A stretch of 64,000 nt of DNA from Hydrogenoanaerobacterium sp032017025 (GCF_032017025.1 NZ_DALZQO010000003.1:62001-126000); one strand, 5' to 3'. Positions 1 through 9,155 are shown, counted from the stretch's first letter. Numbers and translations are program-made. The notes: generated by a model not told the origin, from the sequence alone.

Positions 1-10
1 GGGTGTAGCT

Positions 11-970
11 ATGTTATCATACACTGTCCGCAAGCTTTTAATGCTGATACCCATGCTGCTGGTCATAACCTTTATTATATTCCTGGGTATGGAGGCTATG
101 CCGGGGGATGCGGTCTCTTTTATGGTTCCACCGGATGCGCTCGCCAACATGACGCCGGAAAAAATGGAGATGCTGCGAGAATCGCTGGGACTAAATGACC
201 CCTTTATTGTGCGGTATTTTAGTTGGATCACCGGAATATTACGAGGGGACTTCGGCTACAGCCTAACCAGCGGCGTACCTGTCAGCCAGATCATCATGAG
301 CAAGCTCGGAGCTACCGTAGAGCTTTCAGTAGCAGCGTTGTTGTTTTCCACCATTCTCGGCAATGTTCTGGGCATTCTCAGCGCCATTAAAAAAGGTTCT
401 ATTGGGGATAACGCCCTCACAGTTGCAGGTATGATCGGTCTATCCATTCCCGAATTTTTCTTTGGGCTTGTCTCCCTCTTAATTTTCTCCATCAACCTTG
501 GCTGGCTGCCCATCGGCGGTCGAATTTTGCCGGGATATGAAACATTTTGGGATCGACTTCCGCACCTGATACTTCCCGCACTGGTGCTTGGAATTGCAAT
601 GACGGCGGGCGTCATGCGTTACGCACGCTCCAGTATGCTGGATTCGATTAATAAGGATTACATAAGAACAGCAAGAAGCAAGGGCTTACCCGAATGGCGA
701 GTAAACCTTGTACATGGCTTCCGAGTAGCATTGACGCCGGTCATCGTATTGGTTGGCTTCCGCCTTCCGGTACTCATTGGCGGCTCGGTAGTAATAGAAC
801 AGATTTTCCAGTGGCCCGGGGTAGGAAATGAATTTGTAGCGGCAATCCGAGGCGGAAATACCCCTGTCGTTATGATGATTGCACTGTTATCCGTAACGGC
901 GGTTTTGCTTGCCAGTTTTCTGGTTGATCTTTTTACCGCTGTGCTGGATCCTCGTGTAAGACTTGATTAA
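11..970 (+). CDS. Opp/Dpp-type ABC transporter permease 1 (DppB/OppB-like)
   Basis: Inner-membrane permease of a peptide/nickel/opine-type ABC importer. The 319-residue length, the N-terminal membrane segment followed by an extracytoplasmic loop, and the EAA-type loop around residues 215-235 (ARSKGLPEW) fit the DppB/OppB family. It is followed after 15 bp by a second permease and then two ATPases, with sialic acid genes downstream. The partner binding protein is not in the window and probably lies upstream. From context the cargo is more likely sialic acid or a sialylated compound than peptide, because related Opp-type systems (SatABCD of Haemophilus ducreyi) import sialic acid. The family call is firm; the substrate is inferred. 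Confidence 0.93.
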   Translation: MLSYTVRKLLMLIPMLLVITFIIFLGMEAMPGDAVSFMVPPDALANMTPEKMEMLRESLGLNDPFIVRYFSWITGILRGDFGYSLTSGVPVSQIIMSKLGATVELSVAALLFSTILGNVLGILSAIKKGSIGDNALTVAGMIGLSIPEFFFGLVSLLIFSINLGWLPIGGRILPGYETFWDRLPHLILPALVLGIAMTAGVMRYARSSMLDSINKDYIRTARSKGLPEWRVNLVHGFRVALTPVIVLVGFRLPVLIGGSVVIEQIFQWPGVGNEFVAAIRGGNTPVVMMIALLSVTAVLLASFLVDLFTAVLDPRVRLD

Positions 971-985
971 GGAGGGGGAAAGGCA

Positions 986-1906
986 ATGAAACGTTCCGAA
1001 ATAAAACTAAACAAAAAAATGGATAAAATTAAGGCAATGGAGGAGCAAGGCCTTTATAAAAAGAAAAAAGGCAGCCGTGCCCTCCATAAGCTGCTCAACA
1101 ATCGTCTGGCTGTTGTCGGGGCCATCCTGCTGCTGATTATTATTGTAATGTCCTACGGCGCGCCGCTTTTCACCCAGTACAGTTATAAAACGATGGACAT
1201 GAAAAACACCCTGCAGCCCCCCAGTGTGGAGCACATTTTTGGTACGGATAAAATCGGTAGGGATGTATTTGCACGCGTGCTATACGGTGGCAGAGTCTCT
1301 ATTTTTGTGGGGCTGGGCAGCGCGTTGGGCGCGGCGTTAATCGGTGTGGCGCTGGGCTGCTACGGCGGCTACAAGGGCGGCTGGTTTGACGCACTCGTAT
1401 TCCGAATTTCAGAGGTATTCATGGCATTCCCTCAGATGATATTGGTGCTGCTTTTGGTCGCTATCATGGGGCAGAAGTTGAGTAACCTTATTTTAATCTT
1501 TGTTATTACCGGCTGGGGCAGCGTTTACCGCATGGCAAGGGCACGCATGCTCTCGCTGCGTGAGGAAGAATATGTGCAGGCGCTCAAGGCGTTCGGGGTA
1601 AGTGATTTTAAAATAGCATTCAAACACATGCTGCCCAACGCGATTGGCCCCATTGCGGTAAACATTACCTTGAGTACAGCGATGTTCATTTTGCAGGAGG
1701 CGGCGCTGAGTTTCCTTGGGTTGGGCGTACCCATGGAGGTTCCCACTTGGGGCAATATCCTCAATGTAGCAAACGACCTCACCATTCTCAAAGAAAACTG
1801 GTGGATATGGCTTCCCGTTGGCATTGTCATCTCTCTGTTTGTGCTCAGCATTAACTTTATCGGCGATGGCTTGCGCGATTCCGCGGATCCGTCACAGCAA
1901 GGGTAG
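986..1906 (+). CDS. Opp/Dpp-type ABC transporter permease 2 (DppC/OppC-like)
   Basis: Second membrane subunit of the importer, 306 residues. It has a long basic N-terminal cytoplasmic tail (about 40 residues, Lys-rich), a first membrane segment at about 40-60, the family hallmark FGTDKIGRD near residue 85, and an EAA loop with ALKAFGVSD near 195. The start has a strong ribosome site (GGAGGGGG). It sits between the first permease and the ATPase genes and should pair with the first permease to form the channel. The substrate is inferred from the sialic acid genes downstream. Confidence 0.93.
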   Translation: MKRSEIKLNKKMDKIKAMEEQGLYKKKKGSRALHKLLNNRLAVVGAILLLIIIVMSYGAPLFTQYSYKTMDMKNTLQPPSVEHIFGTDKIGRDVFARVLYGGRVSIFVGLGSALGAALIGVALGCYGGYKGGWFDALVFRISEVFMAFPQMILVLLLVAIMGQKLSNLILIFVITGWGSVYRMARARMLSLREEEYVQALKAFGVSDFKIAFKHMLPNAIGPIAVNITLSTAMFILQEAALSFLGLGVPMEVPTWGNILNVANDLTILKENWWIWLPVGIVISLFVLSINFIGDGLRDSADPSQQG

Positions 1907-1921
1907 AAGGAGGAAAAGCAA

Positions 1922-2932
1922 GTGAACGACAATACCGTAATTTCTGTTAAAAACCTAAAAACCTTTTTCTATCAAAACGGCAGATGCAACAAGGCGGTGA
2001 ACGGAGTCTCCTTTGAAATCAAAAAGGGCAGAACTTTGTGCATCGTGGGTGAAAGTGGCTGCGGCAAAAGCGTAACGGCCTCCTCCATTATGCGCCTGCT
2101 GCCCGATCTCTCCCGCATAGAAGAGGGTGAAATCATCTACCACAAGGGCGAAGAGAATATTCACATTGAAAGGCTGGAAAAGAACGGTAAAGAAATGCGC
2201 AATCTGCGCGGGCAGGATATAGCCATGATTTTTCAAGACCCTATGACGGCGCTAAATCCGGTGTACACCGTGGGCTTTCAGATTAAAGAAATGCTTACCC
2301 AGCACTACAAGCAGCGCAATAGAAAACGCGTGGATGCAAAGGTGGTTTCACTGCTGGAGGATATGGGCATTCCTGCGCCGGCACAACGCGCAAGGGAGTA
2401 CCCGCACCAGTTTTCTGGCGGTATGCGCCAGCGTGCTATGATTGCTATGGCAATGGCGTGCTCGCCCAAGGTGCTCATTGCGGATGAGCCGACCACCGCA
2501 CTGGATGTTACCATACAGGCGCAGATTTTCGAGCTAATGGAGACCCTAAAGAAAAAAAACGATACTGCCATCATGCTCATTACACATGATATGGGCGTGG
2601 TAAGCGAGCTGGCGGATGACGTTGTGGTTATGTACATGGGCAATATTGTGGAAAGCGGCACCGCGGAGGAGCTGCTCCGTCACCCGCATCACCCCTATAC
2701 CAGAGCACTGCTCCGCTCTATCCCTGTGCTCGGCAAGGGGCACAATCAGGATATCCAGCCCATCCGCGGTGTTACACCGGACCCGTACAACCGCCCCGTC
2801 GGCTGCCAGTTTGCACCGCGTTGTGACTACTACAATGCAAAATGCGAGGTTATGCCCGGGGAGGAAATTGTCTCGGGAACCCACTGTGTACGGTGCCACA
2901 ACTACAAGGAGGCGGTAGCAGATGGAAAATAA
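1922..2932 (+). CDS. Opp/Dpp-type ABC transporter ATP-binding protein (DppD/OppD-like)
   Basis: Cytoplasmic ATPase that powers the importer. Walker A GESGCGKS is at about 43-50, the signature FSGGMRQR near 164 and Walker B LIADEP near 184. The C-terminal oligopeptide-transporter tail carries spaced cysteines (GCQFAPRC, then CEV, HC and RC), as is normal for this subfamily. The start is GTG, with AGGAGG 8-10 bp upstream. Its 3' end overlaps the next ATPase gene by 11 bp, which points to translational coupling. At 336 residues it has the usual family length. Confidence 0.93.
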   Translation: MNDNTVISVKNLKTFFYQNGRCNKAVNGVSFEIKKGRTLCIVGESGCGKSVTASSIMRLLPDLSRIEEGEIIYHKGEENIHIERLEKNGKEMRNLRGQDIAMIFQDPMTALNPVYTVGFQIKEMLTQHYKQRNRKRVDAKVVSLLEDMGIPAPAQRAREYPHQFSGGMRQRAMIAMAMACSPKVLIADEPTTALDVTIQAQIFELMETLKKKNDTAIMLITHDMGVVSELADDVVVMYMGNIVESGTAEELLRHPHHPYTRALLRSIPVLGKGHNQDIQPIRGVTPDPYNRPVGCQFAPRCDYYNAKCEVMPGEEIVSGTHCVRCHNYKEAVADGK

Positions 2933-3962
2933 AAAAGAAGTTTTACTTAGCCTGAAAAACGCCAAAACCTATTTTCCAATCAAAAAAGGCGTTATGAAAA
3001 AAACGGTGGGCTACGTAAAAGCGGTTGACGATGTCACCATTGATATTTACAAGGGCGAAACACTGGGCCTGGTAGGCGAAAGCGGCTGTGGTAAAACAAC
3101 GCTTGGTAAGTCCATCCTACAGCTCATAAATTCTACCGGCGGCGAAATGCTTTACAATTTTGGCGGAAACATCGGCGTAAAAAACCTCAAAAAGCTAACA
3201 TCTGCGGAAATGAAGCTGGCACGCAAACGCTTACAAATCGTCTTTCAGGATCCCCAATCTTCCTTAAACCCCGCGTTTACCATCTTTGGTTCGCTGGAGG
3301 ACCCTCTCAAGCAAAACGGTGTTGCAAAGCGGGAAGACCGCCGAAAAATTATTGGCGACCTGCTGGAGCAGGTAAATATGCGCAGTGAGTATATGGATCG
3401 CTACCCCAACGAGTTTTCGGGCGGGCAGCGGCAGAGGATTGGCATTGCGCGCGCCTTGAGCGTCGAGCCCGAGCTGATCATCTGCGACGAGGCGGTGAGC
3501 GCGCTGGATGTTTCCATTCAGGCGCAGGTGCTCAACCTGCTCAAGGAACTCAAGGAGAAAAAGAACCTTACTTATATCTTCATTACCCATGACCTCAGCG
3601 TTGTGGAATACATCAGTGACCGCATTGCCGTTATGTACCTTGGGAAAATCGTGGAGATTGCGGACGCCGAGGCACTGTATGAGAATACCCTGCACCCCTA
3701 TACAAAGGCATTGCTTTCCGCCATTCCGGTTGCAGACCTTGACAAAAAGTCGAAGCGCATCGTGTTGGAGGGCGACGTGCCCAGCCCAGCCAAGCCACCA
3801 AGCGGCTGTACCTTCCACCCAAGATGCAAGAATTGTATGGATCGCTGCAAGACCGATATTCCGGCCTTGAAAAAATACATGGTGGATGGCAAAGAACATT
3901 TTGTAGCGTGCCACCTGATGGAAGAACAACAGCAAGCAACTCCGCTAAGCGAACAATCCTGA
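2922..3962 (+). CDS. Opp/Dpp-type ABC transporter ATP-binding protein (DppF/OppF-like)
   Basis: Second ATPase of the importer, 346 residues. Walker A GESGCGKTT lies near residue 55, the signature FSGGQRQR near 165 and Walker B LIICDEAVSALD near 186. The C-terminal oligo-HPY region holds GCTFHPRC and further cysteines. It starts inside the 3' end of the preceding ATPase gene. The last codons run close to the start of the YhcH-like gene, so transporter and catabolic genes form one continuous plus-strand unit. This supports a role in uptake of the sugar handled downstream. Confidence 0.93.
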   Translation: MENKKEVLLSLKNAKTYFPIKKGVMKKTVGYVKAVDDVTIDIYKGETLGLVGESGCGKTTLGKSILQLINSTGGEMLYNFGGNIGVKNLKKLTSAEMKLARKRLQIVFQDPQSSLNPAFTIFGSLEDPLKQNGVAKREDRRKIIGDLLEQVNMRSEYMDRYPNEFSGGQRQRIGIARALSVEPELIICDEAVSALDVSIQAQVLNLLKELKEKKNLTYIFITHDLSVVEYISDRIAVMYLGKIVEIADAEALYENTLHPYTKALLSAIPVADLDKKSKRIVLEGDVPSPAKPPSGCTFHPRCKNCMDRCKTDIPALKKYMVDGKEHFVACHLMEEQQQATPLSEQS

Positions 3963-3982
3963 ACAGAAAAGAGTTTTTAACG

Positions 3983-4426
3983 ATGATAATGGATCAAATC
4001 AGCAACGCCAACCGCTATACCAGCAGCGTAAAGAACCTGGCAAACGCCCTGCGCTACTTAGAGGGCAAGGGGAAGCTATCGGAGGGCAGGTACGAGTTTG
4101 ACGGGGGCTTTCTGCTTGCAGTTTCGGGCGAGACGACCCCGCTGGAAAGCAAGGATTTTGAAGCCCACCACGAATACGCCGATGTGATGTTTGTATTAGA
4201 GGGCGGCGAAGAGGTGAGTTTTTGCGCGGTTTCTGAACTGGAAACCGTACAGGAATACAATGAGACAGAGGACTGCTCATTCCACAGGGGCAGCGGAAAG
4301 GGCTGTATTGTTGCGGTGCCCGCCGGCATGTTTTATGTAATGCTGCCCGGTGAGGGGCACAAGCCCTGCATCCATACAGGGCAGACCGGCAGGTACTTTA
4401 AATACATCATCAAATGCAGGCAATAG
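3983..4426 (+). CDS. nanQ: YhcH/YjgK/YiaL (DUF386) family protein, probable N-acetylneuraminate anomerase
   Basis: A 147-residue cupin-like protein of the YhcH/YjgK/YiaL family. Members in sialic acid operons (E. coli YhcH, renamed NanQ) open or interconvert anomers of N-acetylneuraminate so the lyase receives the open-chain form. Visible family features are the HHEYADV motif near residue 66 and the PAGMFYVMLPGEGHKP segment near 114-129, which hold metal-binding His and Glu residues. The start at 3983 was chosen because it removes overlap with the upstream ATPase gene and gives the usual family length; the ribosome site is weak. The NanE-NanA-NanK genes that follow strengthen the assignment. 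Confidence 0.82.
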   Translation: MIMDQISNANRYTSSVKNLANALRYLEGKGKLSEGRYEFDGGFLLAVSGETTPLESKDFEAHHEYADVMFVLEGGEEVSFCAVSELETVQEYNETEDCSFHRGSGKGCIVAVPAGMFYVMLPGEGHKPCIHTGQTGRYFKYIIKCRQ

Positions 4427-4438
4427 GGGGCTGGTGCA

Positions 4439-6118
4439 GTGCAAGAAAAGCTTTTGTTGAAACCCTGTGACATTATCGTAATCGGTGCAGGGCTTGCGGG
4501 TATCAAGGCTGCATACGAGGCAGCACTGAGCGGACTTTCTACAAGAATCATCGTAAAAAGCAGGCTTTGTTCCGGCTCCAGCTTTTACCCTAAGATGGAT
4601 AGTCTCGGCTGCCAGTGTACCTCCGATGACCCCATGGACGAGCAATACTTTTTTGAGGAGATGGAGGACAGCGGGCTTACCATGAACAGTCCCTCACTCA
4701 CCAAAGTTTATGTTGAAAACATTCGCGAGCGAATAGGTGATTTTGATAAGCTTGGCATCCCTTACCACAAGCTACAGGATAAAAAGATAGCCTGCTTTGC
4801 CAAACGCCCCCGCGATATCTACGTCTGGGGGGACTGGGACGGTATCCGCACCAATGTGCGGGAGCTGTTCGCAGCGTTCCCCAATGTGGAGATTCTGGAG
4901 AATACCGACGTAGTTGGTATTTTGCAGCAGGGTGGCAGGGTAAAGGGAGTGCTTGCAGTGGGCAGCGACGGCAATCTGCTGCGCATGTCTGCCAAAAGCG
5001 TGATCCTGGCGACCGGCGGGTATGGCTCTATCTACGAGCACAGCCTCAATACCTCAGATGTAAGCGGGGACGGGCAGATGCTTGCCTACAACGCGGGTGC
5101 AAAGCTTATTAATCTGGAATTTATTCAGTTTATCCCCGGCTTTCTTTCGCCCGTTTATAAGATCATTCTACGGGAGCCAATGCTGCTGCACTGCAAGGGC
5201 TTGCCGGATGCCGATGGCAGGGAGCTTCTCTCAGAATATCTGAGCAGCGATCAGGAGATTGAATCGTGCATGCAGCAACGCTCTACACATGGCCCGTTCA
5301 CCTGCCGTACTGCGGCAAAGTACTTTGACATTGCCATCATGGAGGAGATTCTCAAAAGCGAAGAGACCAAGGGAGTGCAGATTAAATACGAACACTCACT
5401 TTACGAAGATGAACGAGAGGTCGTGCGCATGCACCTTGAATGGCTGCGGGAAAAATACCGCATTGACCCCTGTAGGGATAAAACCTTTGTCGCACCATTC
5501 TGCCACGCCGCGAACGGGGGTGTAAAGGTAGATGAGCACTGCTCCACCACGGTGGCGGGGCTGTTTGCAGCGGGTGAGGTGGCAGGCGGCATTCACGGGG
5601 CAGACCGCCACGGCGGCAATGCCACGGGCAGCTGCATTGTGTTCGGTACCATAGCAGGCAGGTCAGCCGTAGCCTATGCACAGGGCGCAGACATACCGCC
5701 AAGCCCCACAGAGGCAGAGCAGGAGGAATACATAAGCACTGTTTACCGTGGTGGCACGGGCGAGCTTACCCCGGCACAGGCGTCTGCCGAAGTGAAACGG
5801 GTGATGTGGCGCAATGGAAATATCATACGCAGTGAGACGGGGCTCGCCACCGCGCTGGAACAGGTGGAACAGGTAGAGGCGAACTTTGACCCTATGCGCT
5901 ACATAGCCAACCCCTCGCAGCTTAAGCAGGCAGTTAACACCGTAAACACAATTCGGCTTGCAAAATTGGTGTTGGGCGCAATGCGTGGGCGCCGTGAAAG
6001 CCGCGGTTCACACTACCGTACCGACTACCCAGCACTTGACCACAATTACGATAACCTGCGCATTGAAGTTACAAAGCAAGGCAATCTGGCTGATTACAGC
6101 CTACAGGAAAGGCGATGA
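4439..6118 (+). CDS. FAD-dependent oxidoreductase (fumarate reductase/succinate dehydrogenase flavoprotein-like) in the sialic acid operon
   Basis: A 559-residue soluble flavoprotein with no signal peptide. The dinucleotide-binding motif IGAGLAG is at residues 15-21, a second FAD motif ATGGYGS near 188, and the family segment HGADRHGGNATGS near 397, where fumarate reductases and L-aspartate oxidases usually have HGANRLGGNSL. The C-terminal helical domain is present. The start is GTG, 12 bp after the YhcH-like gene, and the stop overlaps the nanE start by four bases, so it is embedded in the operon and very probably co-translated with it. I know of no FAD enzyme of this type in the standard Neu5Ac pathway. 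It may oxidise or reduce a sialic acid variant, but the substrate is unknown. Confidence 0.85.
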   Translation: MQEKLLLKPCDIIVIGAGLAGIKAAYEAALSGLSTRIIVKSRLCSGSSFYPKMDSLGCQCTSDDPMDEQYFFEEMEDSGLTMNSPSLTKVYVENIRERIGDFDKLGIPYHKLQDKKIACFAKRPRDIYVWGDWDGIRTNVRELFAAFPNVEILENTDVVGILQQGGRVKGVLAVGSDGNLLRMSAKSVILATGGYGSIYEHSLNTSDVSGDGQMLAYNAGAKLINLEFIQFIPGFLSPVYKIILREPMLLHCKGLPDADGRELLSEYLSSDQEIESCMQQRSTHGPFTCRTAAKYFDIAIMEEILKSEETKGVQIKYEHSLYEDEREVVRMHLEWLREKYRIDPCRDKTFVAPFCHAANGGVKVDEHCSTTVAGLFAAGEVAGGIHGADRHGGNATGSCIVFGTIAGRSAVAYAQGADIPPSPTEAEQEEYISTVYRGGTGELTPAQASAEVKRVMWRNGNIIRSETGLATALEQVEQVEANFDPMRYIANPSQLKQAVNTVNTIRLAKLVLGAMRGRRESRGSHYRTDYPALDHNYDNLRIEVTKQGNLADYSLQERR

Positions 6119-6819
6119 GAACAATGAACAACAAAGAAGTTTTAGAAAAACTGCGGGGCGGGCTGATCGTTTCTTGTCAGGCTTTGGCACATGAGCCGAT
6201 GCACAGCTCCTACATTATGTCCCGCATGGCATACGCCGCATTGTTAGGCGGTGCTGTCGGTATCCGCGCAAACAGCGTGGAGGATATTACCGAGATCAAA
6301 AAGACGGTTCAGCTTCCCATCATTGGTATAATCAAAAAAGATTTTGAAAGCTGCAACATCTATATTACCCCCACCATGGAGGAGGTGGATTGCCTGGTGG
6401 AAACCGGAGTTGAGATCATTGCCATGGACGCGACCTCCCGCCCGCGCCCCAATGGGGAAAATATTGCGGAGTTTTTTGCACAGGTGCGCAAGAAATACCC
6501 GAGCCAGCTTTTCATGGCAGATTGCGCCACCTTTGAGGAAGCACAGCATGCGGATGAAATAGGGTTCGATGTGCTCAGCACCACACTTTGTGGCTACACA
6601 GAGGATACCAAGGGCGCGATCATCCCAAGCTTTGAGCTGATTCAAAAGCTTGTACAAAGCACCGAGAAATTTGTGATAGCCGAAGGCGGCATCTGGACGC
6701 CGGAGCAGCTGGTTCAGGCTTATGAATGCGGCGTGGACAGCGCCGTAGTGGGCACCGCCATTACAAGACCCATGGATATTACCAGACGGTTTACAGCAGC
6801 AATCCGACATAAAAAATAA
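6115..6819 (+). CDS. nanE: N-acetylmannosamine-6-phosphate 2-epimerase
   Basis: Converts ManNAc-6-phosphate to GlcNAc-6-phosphate, the last step before the amino-sugar pathway. It is a 234-residue TIM-barrel protein with family segments VGIRANS (near 45), GIIKKDF (near 66), AMDATSRPRP (near 102), ADCATFEEA (near 130), AEGGIW (near 190) and VVGTAITRP (near 214). The start overlaps the stop of the flavoprotein gene (ATGA). An in-frame ATG at 6124 is also well placed behind AGGAAAGG and could be the true start. Confidence 0.93.
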   Translation: MRTMNNKEVLEKLRGGLIVSCQALAHEPMHSSYIMSRMAYAALLGGAVGIRANSVEDITEIKKTVQLPIIGIIKKDFESCNIYITPTMEEVDCLVETGVEIIAMDATSRPRPNGENIAEFFAQVRKKYPSQLFMADCATFEEAQHADEIGFDVLSTTLCGYTEDTKGAIIPSFELIQKLVQSTEKFVIAEGGIWTPEQLVQAYECGVDSAVVGTAITRPMDITRRFTAAIRHKK

Positions 6820-6854
6820 AATTTCAAATATCAATTTGAAAGGAAACAGGTAGT

Positions 6855-7781
6855 ATGGCTAAATTTGATATTAAGGACATTACCGGTGTGATCCCCGCGC
6901 TGATCACCACATTCGATGAACACGAGAATTTTGATGAGCAAAGAATGCGCACCGTCACCCGCCACCTGCTAAACGAGGGTGTGGATGGCTTTTACCTCAC
7001 CGGAAGCACCGGCGAAACCTTTTTGATGACCCCTGAGGAGCGGCGCCGTGTGGTAGAGGTTGTGGTGGATGAAGTACAGGGTAAGGTACCTGTTATTGTA
7101 CATGTGGGCGATATTGGAACCAAAAAGTCCATCGAACACGCAAAACACGCCTATGAGGCTGGTGCAGATGCCATCTCCTCGGTGCCGCCCTTTTACTGGA
7201 GATTCAGCGAAGACAATATCTACAACTATTACAAGGATATCACCGAATCCACCCCGCTGCCCATGATCATCTACAACATTCCTTTGGCGGGGCTTGTGGG
7301 GTACGATACCATCAAACGGCTTGCGACCATCGAGGGGGTAAAGGGCATCAAATATACTGCCACCACCCATTTTGAGATAATGAAAATTAAGCAGGAACTC
7401 GGGCAGGATTTTATGATTTACTCCGGTGCGGATGAAATGGCAGTCAGCGGGCTTGCCTTTGGCGCAGATGGCATCATTGGCTCGTTCTATAATGTTATCC
7501 CTGAGCTTTTTCAGGACATCTACAAGTTAATGAAACAGGGAGATGTCAACAGAGCGAGAGAAAAACAGGAGATTGCAAACAAAATCATCCTCAAGGCGGT
7601 TAGCTACGATTACCTTGCGCTGATGAAGCGTATGATGGCATGGGGCGGTGTAGACGCAGGCTACGCCAGAAAACCGTTCACCAATTACAGCGGCGAGTGT
7701 GAGGAAAGCATCAAGGCAGAGTTCAGCACAATTAAAAAAGAGAATAACATTACAGACATTAAGTTTATGAAAGAGCTATGA
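6855..7781 (+). CDS. nanA: N-acetylneuraminate lyase
   Basis: Cleaves N-acetylneuraminate to ManNAc and pyruvate. It is a class I (Schiff-base) aldolase of the DapA/NanA family, 308 residues. The carboxylate-binding GSTGE is at residues 50-54, the catalytic Tyr at about 140 in YNIP, and the Schiff-base Lys at about 166 in GIKYTA, which match the spacing in characterised lyases. The ribosome site is GAAAGGAAACAGG. Its stop overlaps the start of the ROK kinase gene. The genomic setting separates it from dihydrodipicolinate synthase. Confidence 0.94.
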   Translation: MAKFDIKDITGVIPALITTFDEHENFDEQRMRTVTRHLLNEGVDGFYLTGSTGETFLMTPEERRRVVEVVVDEVQGKVPVIVHVGDIGTKKSIEHAKHAYEAGADAISSVPPFYWRFSEDNIYNYYKDITESTPLPMIIYNIPLAGLVGYDTIKRLATIEGVKGIKYTATTHFEIMKIKQELGQDFMIYSGADEMAVSGLAFGADGIIGSFYNVIPELFQDIYKLMKQGDVNRAREKQEIANKIILKAVSYDYLALMKRMMAWGGVDAGYARKPFTNYSGECEESIKAEFSTIKKENNITDIKFMKEL

Positions 7782-8650
7782 AGATAATTTCGCTTGATAT
7801 TGGAGGAACCTCAATCAAAGCGGGCGAGGTGGTGGATGGGAAACTTGTTTCCCGACAGGAGTTTGATACCAACGCTAAGCTGGGCGGTGCGTTTGTCATG
7901 CAGCGCGCGCAGGAGATTGTAGGCAGTTTTTCCGGCTTTGACCGTATTGGAATCAGCACCGCGGGACAGGTGAATCCCGTTACAGGGACAATTCGATTTG
8001 CAAACAAAAATATCCCCGATTACACCGGAACGCAGGTGAAAAGCCTGCTGGAAGCCGCGTTTGGTAAGCCTGTAGTGGTAGAGAACGATGTAAATGCTGC
8101 CGCGGTGGGGGAAGCGCATTTTGGTGCAGGCAGGGGAGTGCGCGATTTTCTTTGCATCACCTATGGCACAGGCGTGGGCGGGGCAATCGTGATAAACGGA
8201 AAAGTCTATTCCGGCAGCAGCTTTTCCGCAGGGGAGTTCGGGCATATCATCACCCATGCAGGGGGCGAGCTGTGCAATTGTGGGCAGCAAGGTTGCTATG
8301 AACGCTATGCCTCGGCAGGTGCTCTGGTGCGCCTCGCCACAAAGCAGGATAGCACCCTCACCAGCGGGCGAGCTATCTTTGAGCAGATACACAAACCTCA
8401 GGTGCGTGAGTTGGTGGATGACTGGATGACCGAGATTCTATACGGGCTTACCACCTTGATCCATACTTTTAATCCTGCAATGGTGGTGCTGGGCGGTGGA
8501 ATTATGAATGAGGATTATGTAACGCAGGGCTTGCAGCAGCGCTTACCGCAGCATATTATGAGCAGCTACCACCATGTGCAGCTGCAGCAAGCACAGCTGC
8601 GTAATAACGCTGGCCTTATGGGCGCGGCGTATCTTGCACAGCAACTATAA
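7778..8650 (+). CDS. nanK: ROK family sugar kinase, probable N-acetylmannosamine kinase
   Basis: A 290-residue ROK kinase, expected to phosphorylate ManNAc to ManNAc-6-phosphate between NanA and NanE. The ATP phosphate motif LDIGGTSIKAG is at residues 6-16, the catalytic Asp at about 104 in ENDVNAA, EFGH at 153-156, and the ROK zinc site at Cys166, Cys168 and Cys173. The start overlaps the nanA stop by four bases. It is the last gene of the operon; a hairpin with a U-run follows about 115 bp downstream. The ManNAc preference is inferred from context. Confidence 0.88.
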   Translation: MKIISLDIGGTSIKAGEVVDGKLVSRQEFDTNAKLGGAFVMQRAQEIVGSFSGFDRIGISTAGQVNPVTGTIRFANKNIPDYTGTQVKSLLEAAFGKPVVVENDVNAAAVGEAHFGAGRGVRDFLCITYGTGVGGAIVINGKVYSGSSFSAGEFGHIITHAGGELCNCGQQGCYERYASAGALVRLATKQDSTLTSGRAIFEQIHKPQVRELVDDWMTEILYGLTTLIHTFNPAMVVLGGGIMNEDYVTQGLQQRLPQHIMSSYHHVQLQQAQLRNNAGLMGAAYLAQQL

Positions 8651-8764
8651 GCAATTTAGGTAACAGCCTAGGCTTCTCTGAGTGTTAACCAATTTAAAGA
8701 TGTGTAGTATTCTTTTGAGAAGGATGCCAGCAGACAAGAGCTGAAATCGACTTAGGCAATATTA

Positions 8765-8804
8765 AAGCCTCTCGTACAACACAGTGCGAGAGGGCTTGGT
8801 TTTT
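8765..8804 (+). terminator. Rho-independent terminator after the sialic acid operon
   Basis: An AAGCCTCTCG...CGAGAGGGCTT stem with one bulge and a 6-7 nt loop is followed by GGTTTTT. It lies about 115 bp after the nanK stop and probably ends the operon transcript. Confidence 0.75.
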
Positions 8805-9155
8805 CGCGTATGCAATAAAATTGTACCATGTTAAAGCTAATTAATTGTAGTTGTTTCATTACAAGTCTTTGATAATTTGCTCTAATTTTAAATCTGGAAA
8901 AGAGATTCACCGTTTTCAACGCCTACTCATAAAATAGAATTCAACTAATTCTGACTCTGATTCTGAAAATTATCTTTTCCTGCTCATGATACCACCTAAT
9001 ACGAAAAAGGATATAAGAAAACCCTCACACTTTTTTAGAGTGTAAGGGTTCTCTGCGAGCTCCGCTGTATTAAGATATCATTCGATTTTCAAGTTGGGAT
9101 TTGAACTATTATGTGACAAAGATCATGCCCATAATGTTGTTTAACATCACTCTGC
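8805..9155. other. AT-rich intergenic stretch without a recognisable gene
   Basis: No convincing reading frame on either strand. The only structure seen is the hairpin at 9018-9050, which reads as a terminator on the minus strand. Base composition becomes A+T-rich here, marking the approach to the inserted element. Confidence 0.5.
9018..9050 (-). terminator. Terminator facing the split membrane-protein gene
   Basis: Read on the minus strand, AACCCTTACACT pairs with AGTGTGAGGGTT around a short A-rich loop and is followed by TTCTT. It lies about 105 bp past the stop of the minus-strand membrane-protein fragment. Confidence 0.6.

Noticed and set aside
3824..3982. Longer N terminus for the YhcH-like protein
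   Set aside because: It would overlap the ATPase gene by about 140 bp in another frame; the family starts near MDQISN.
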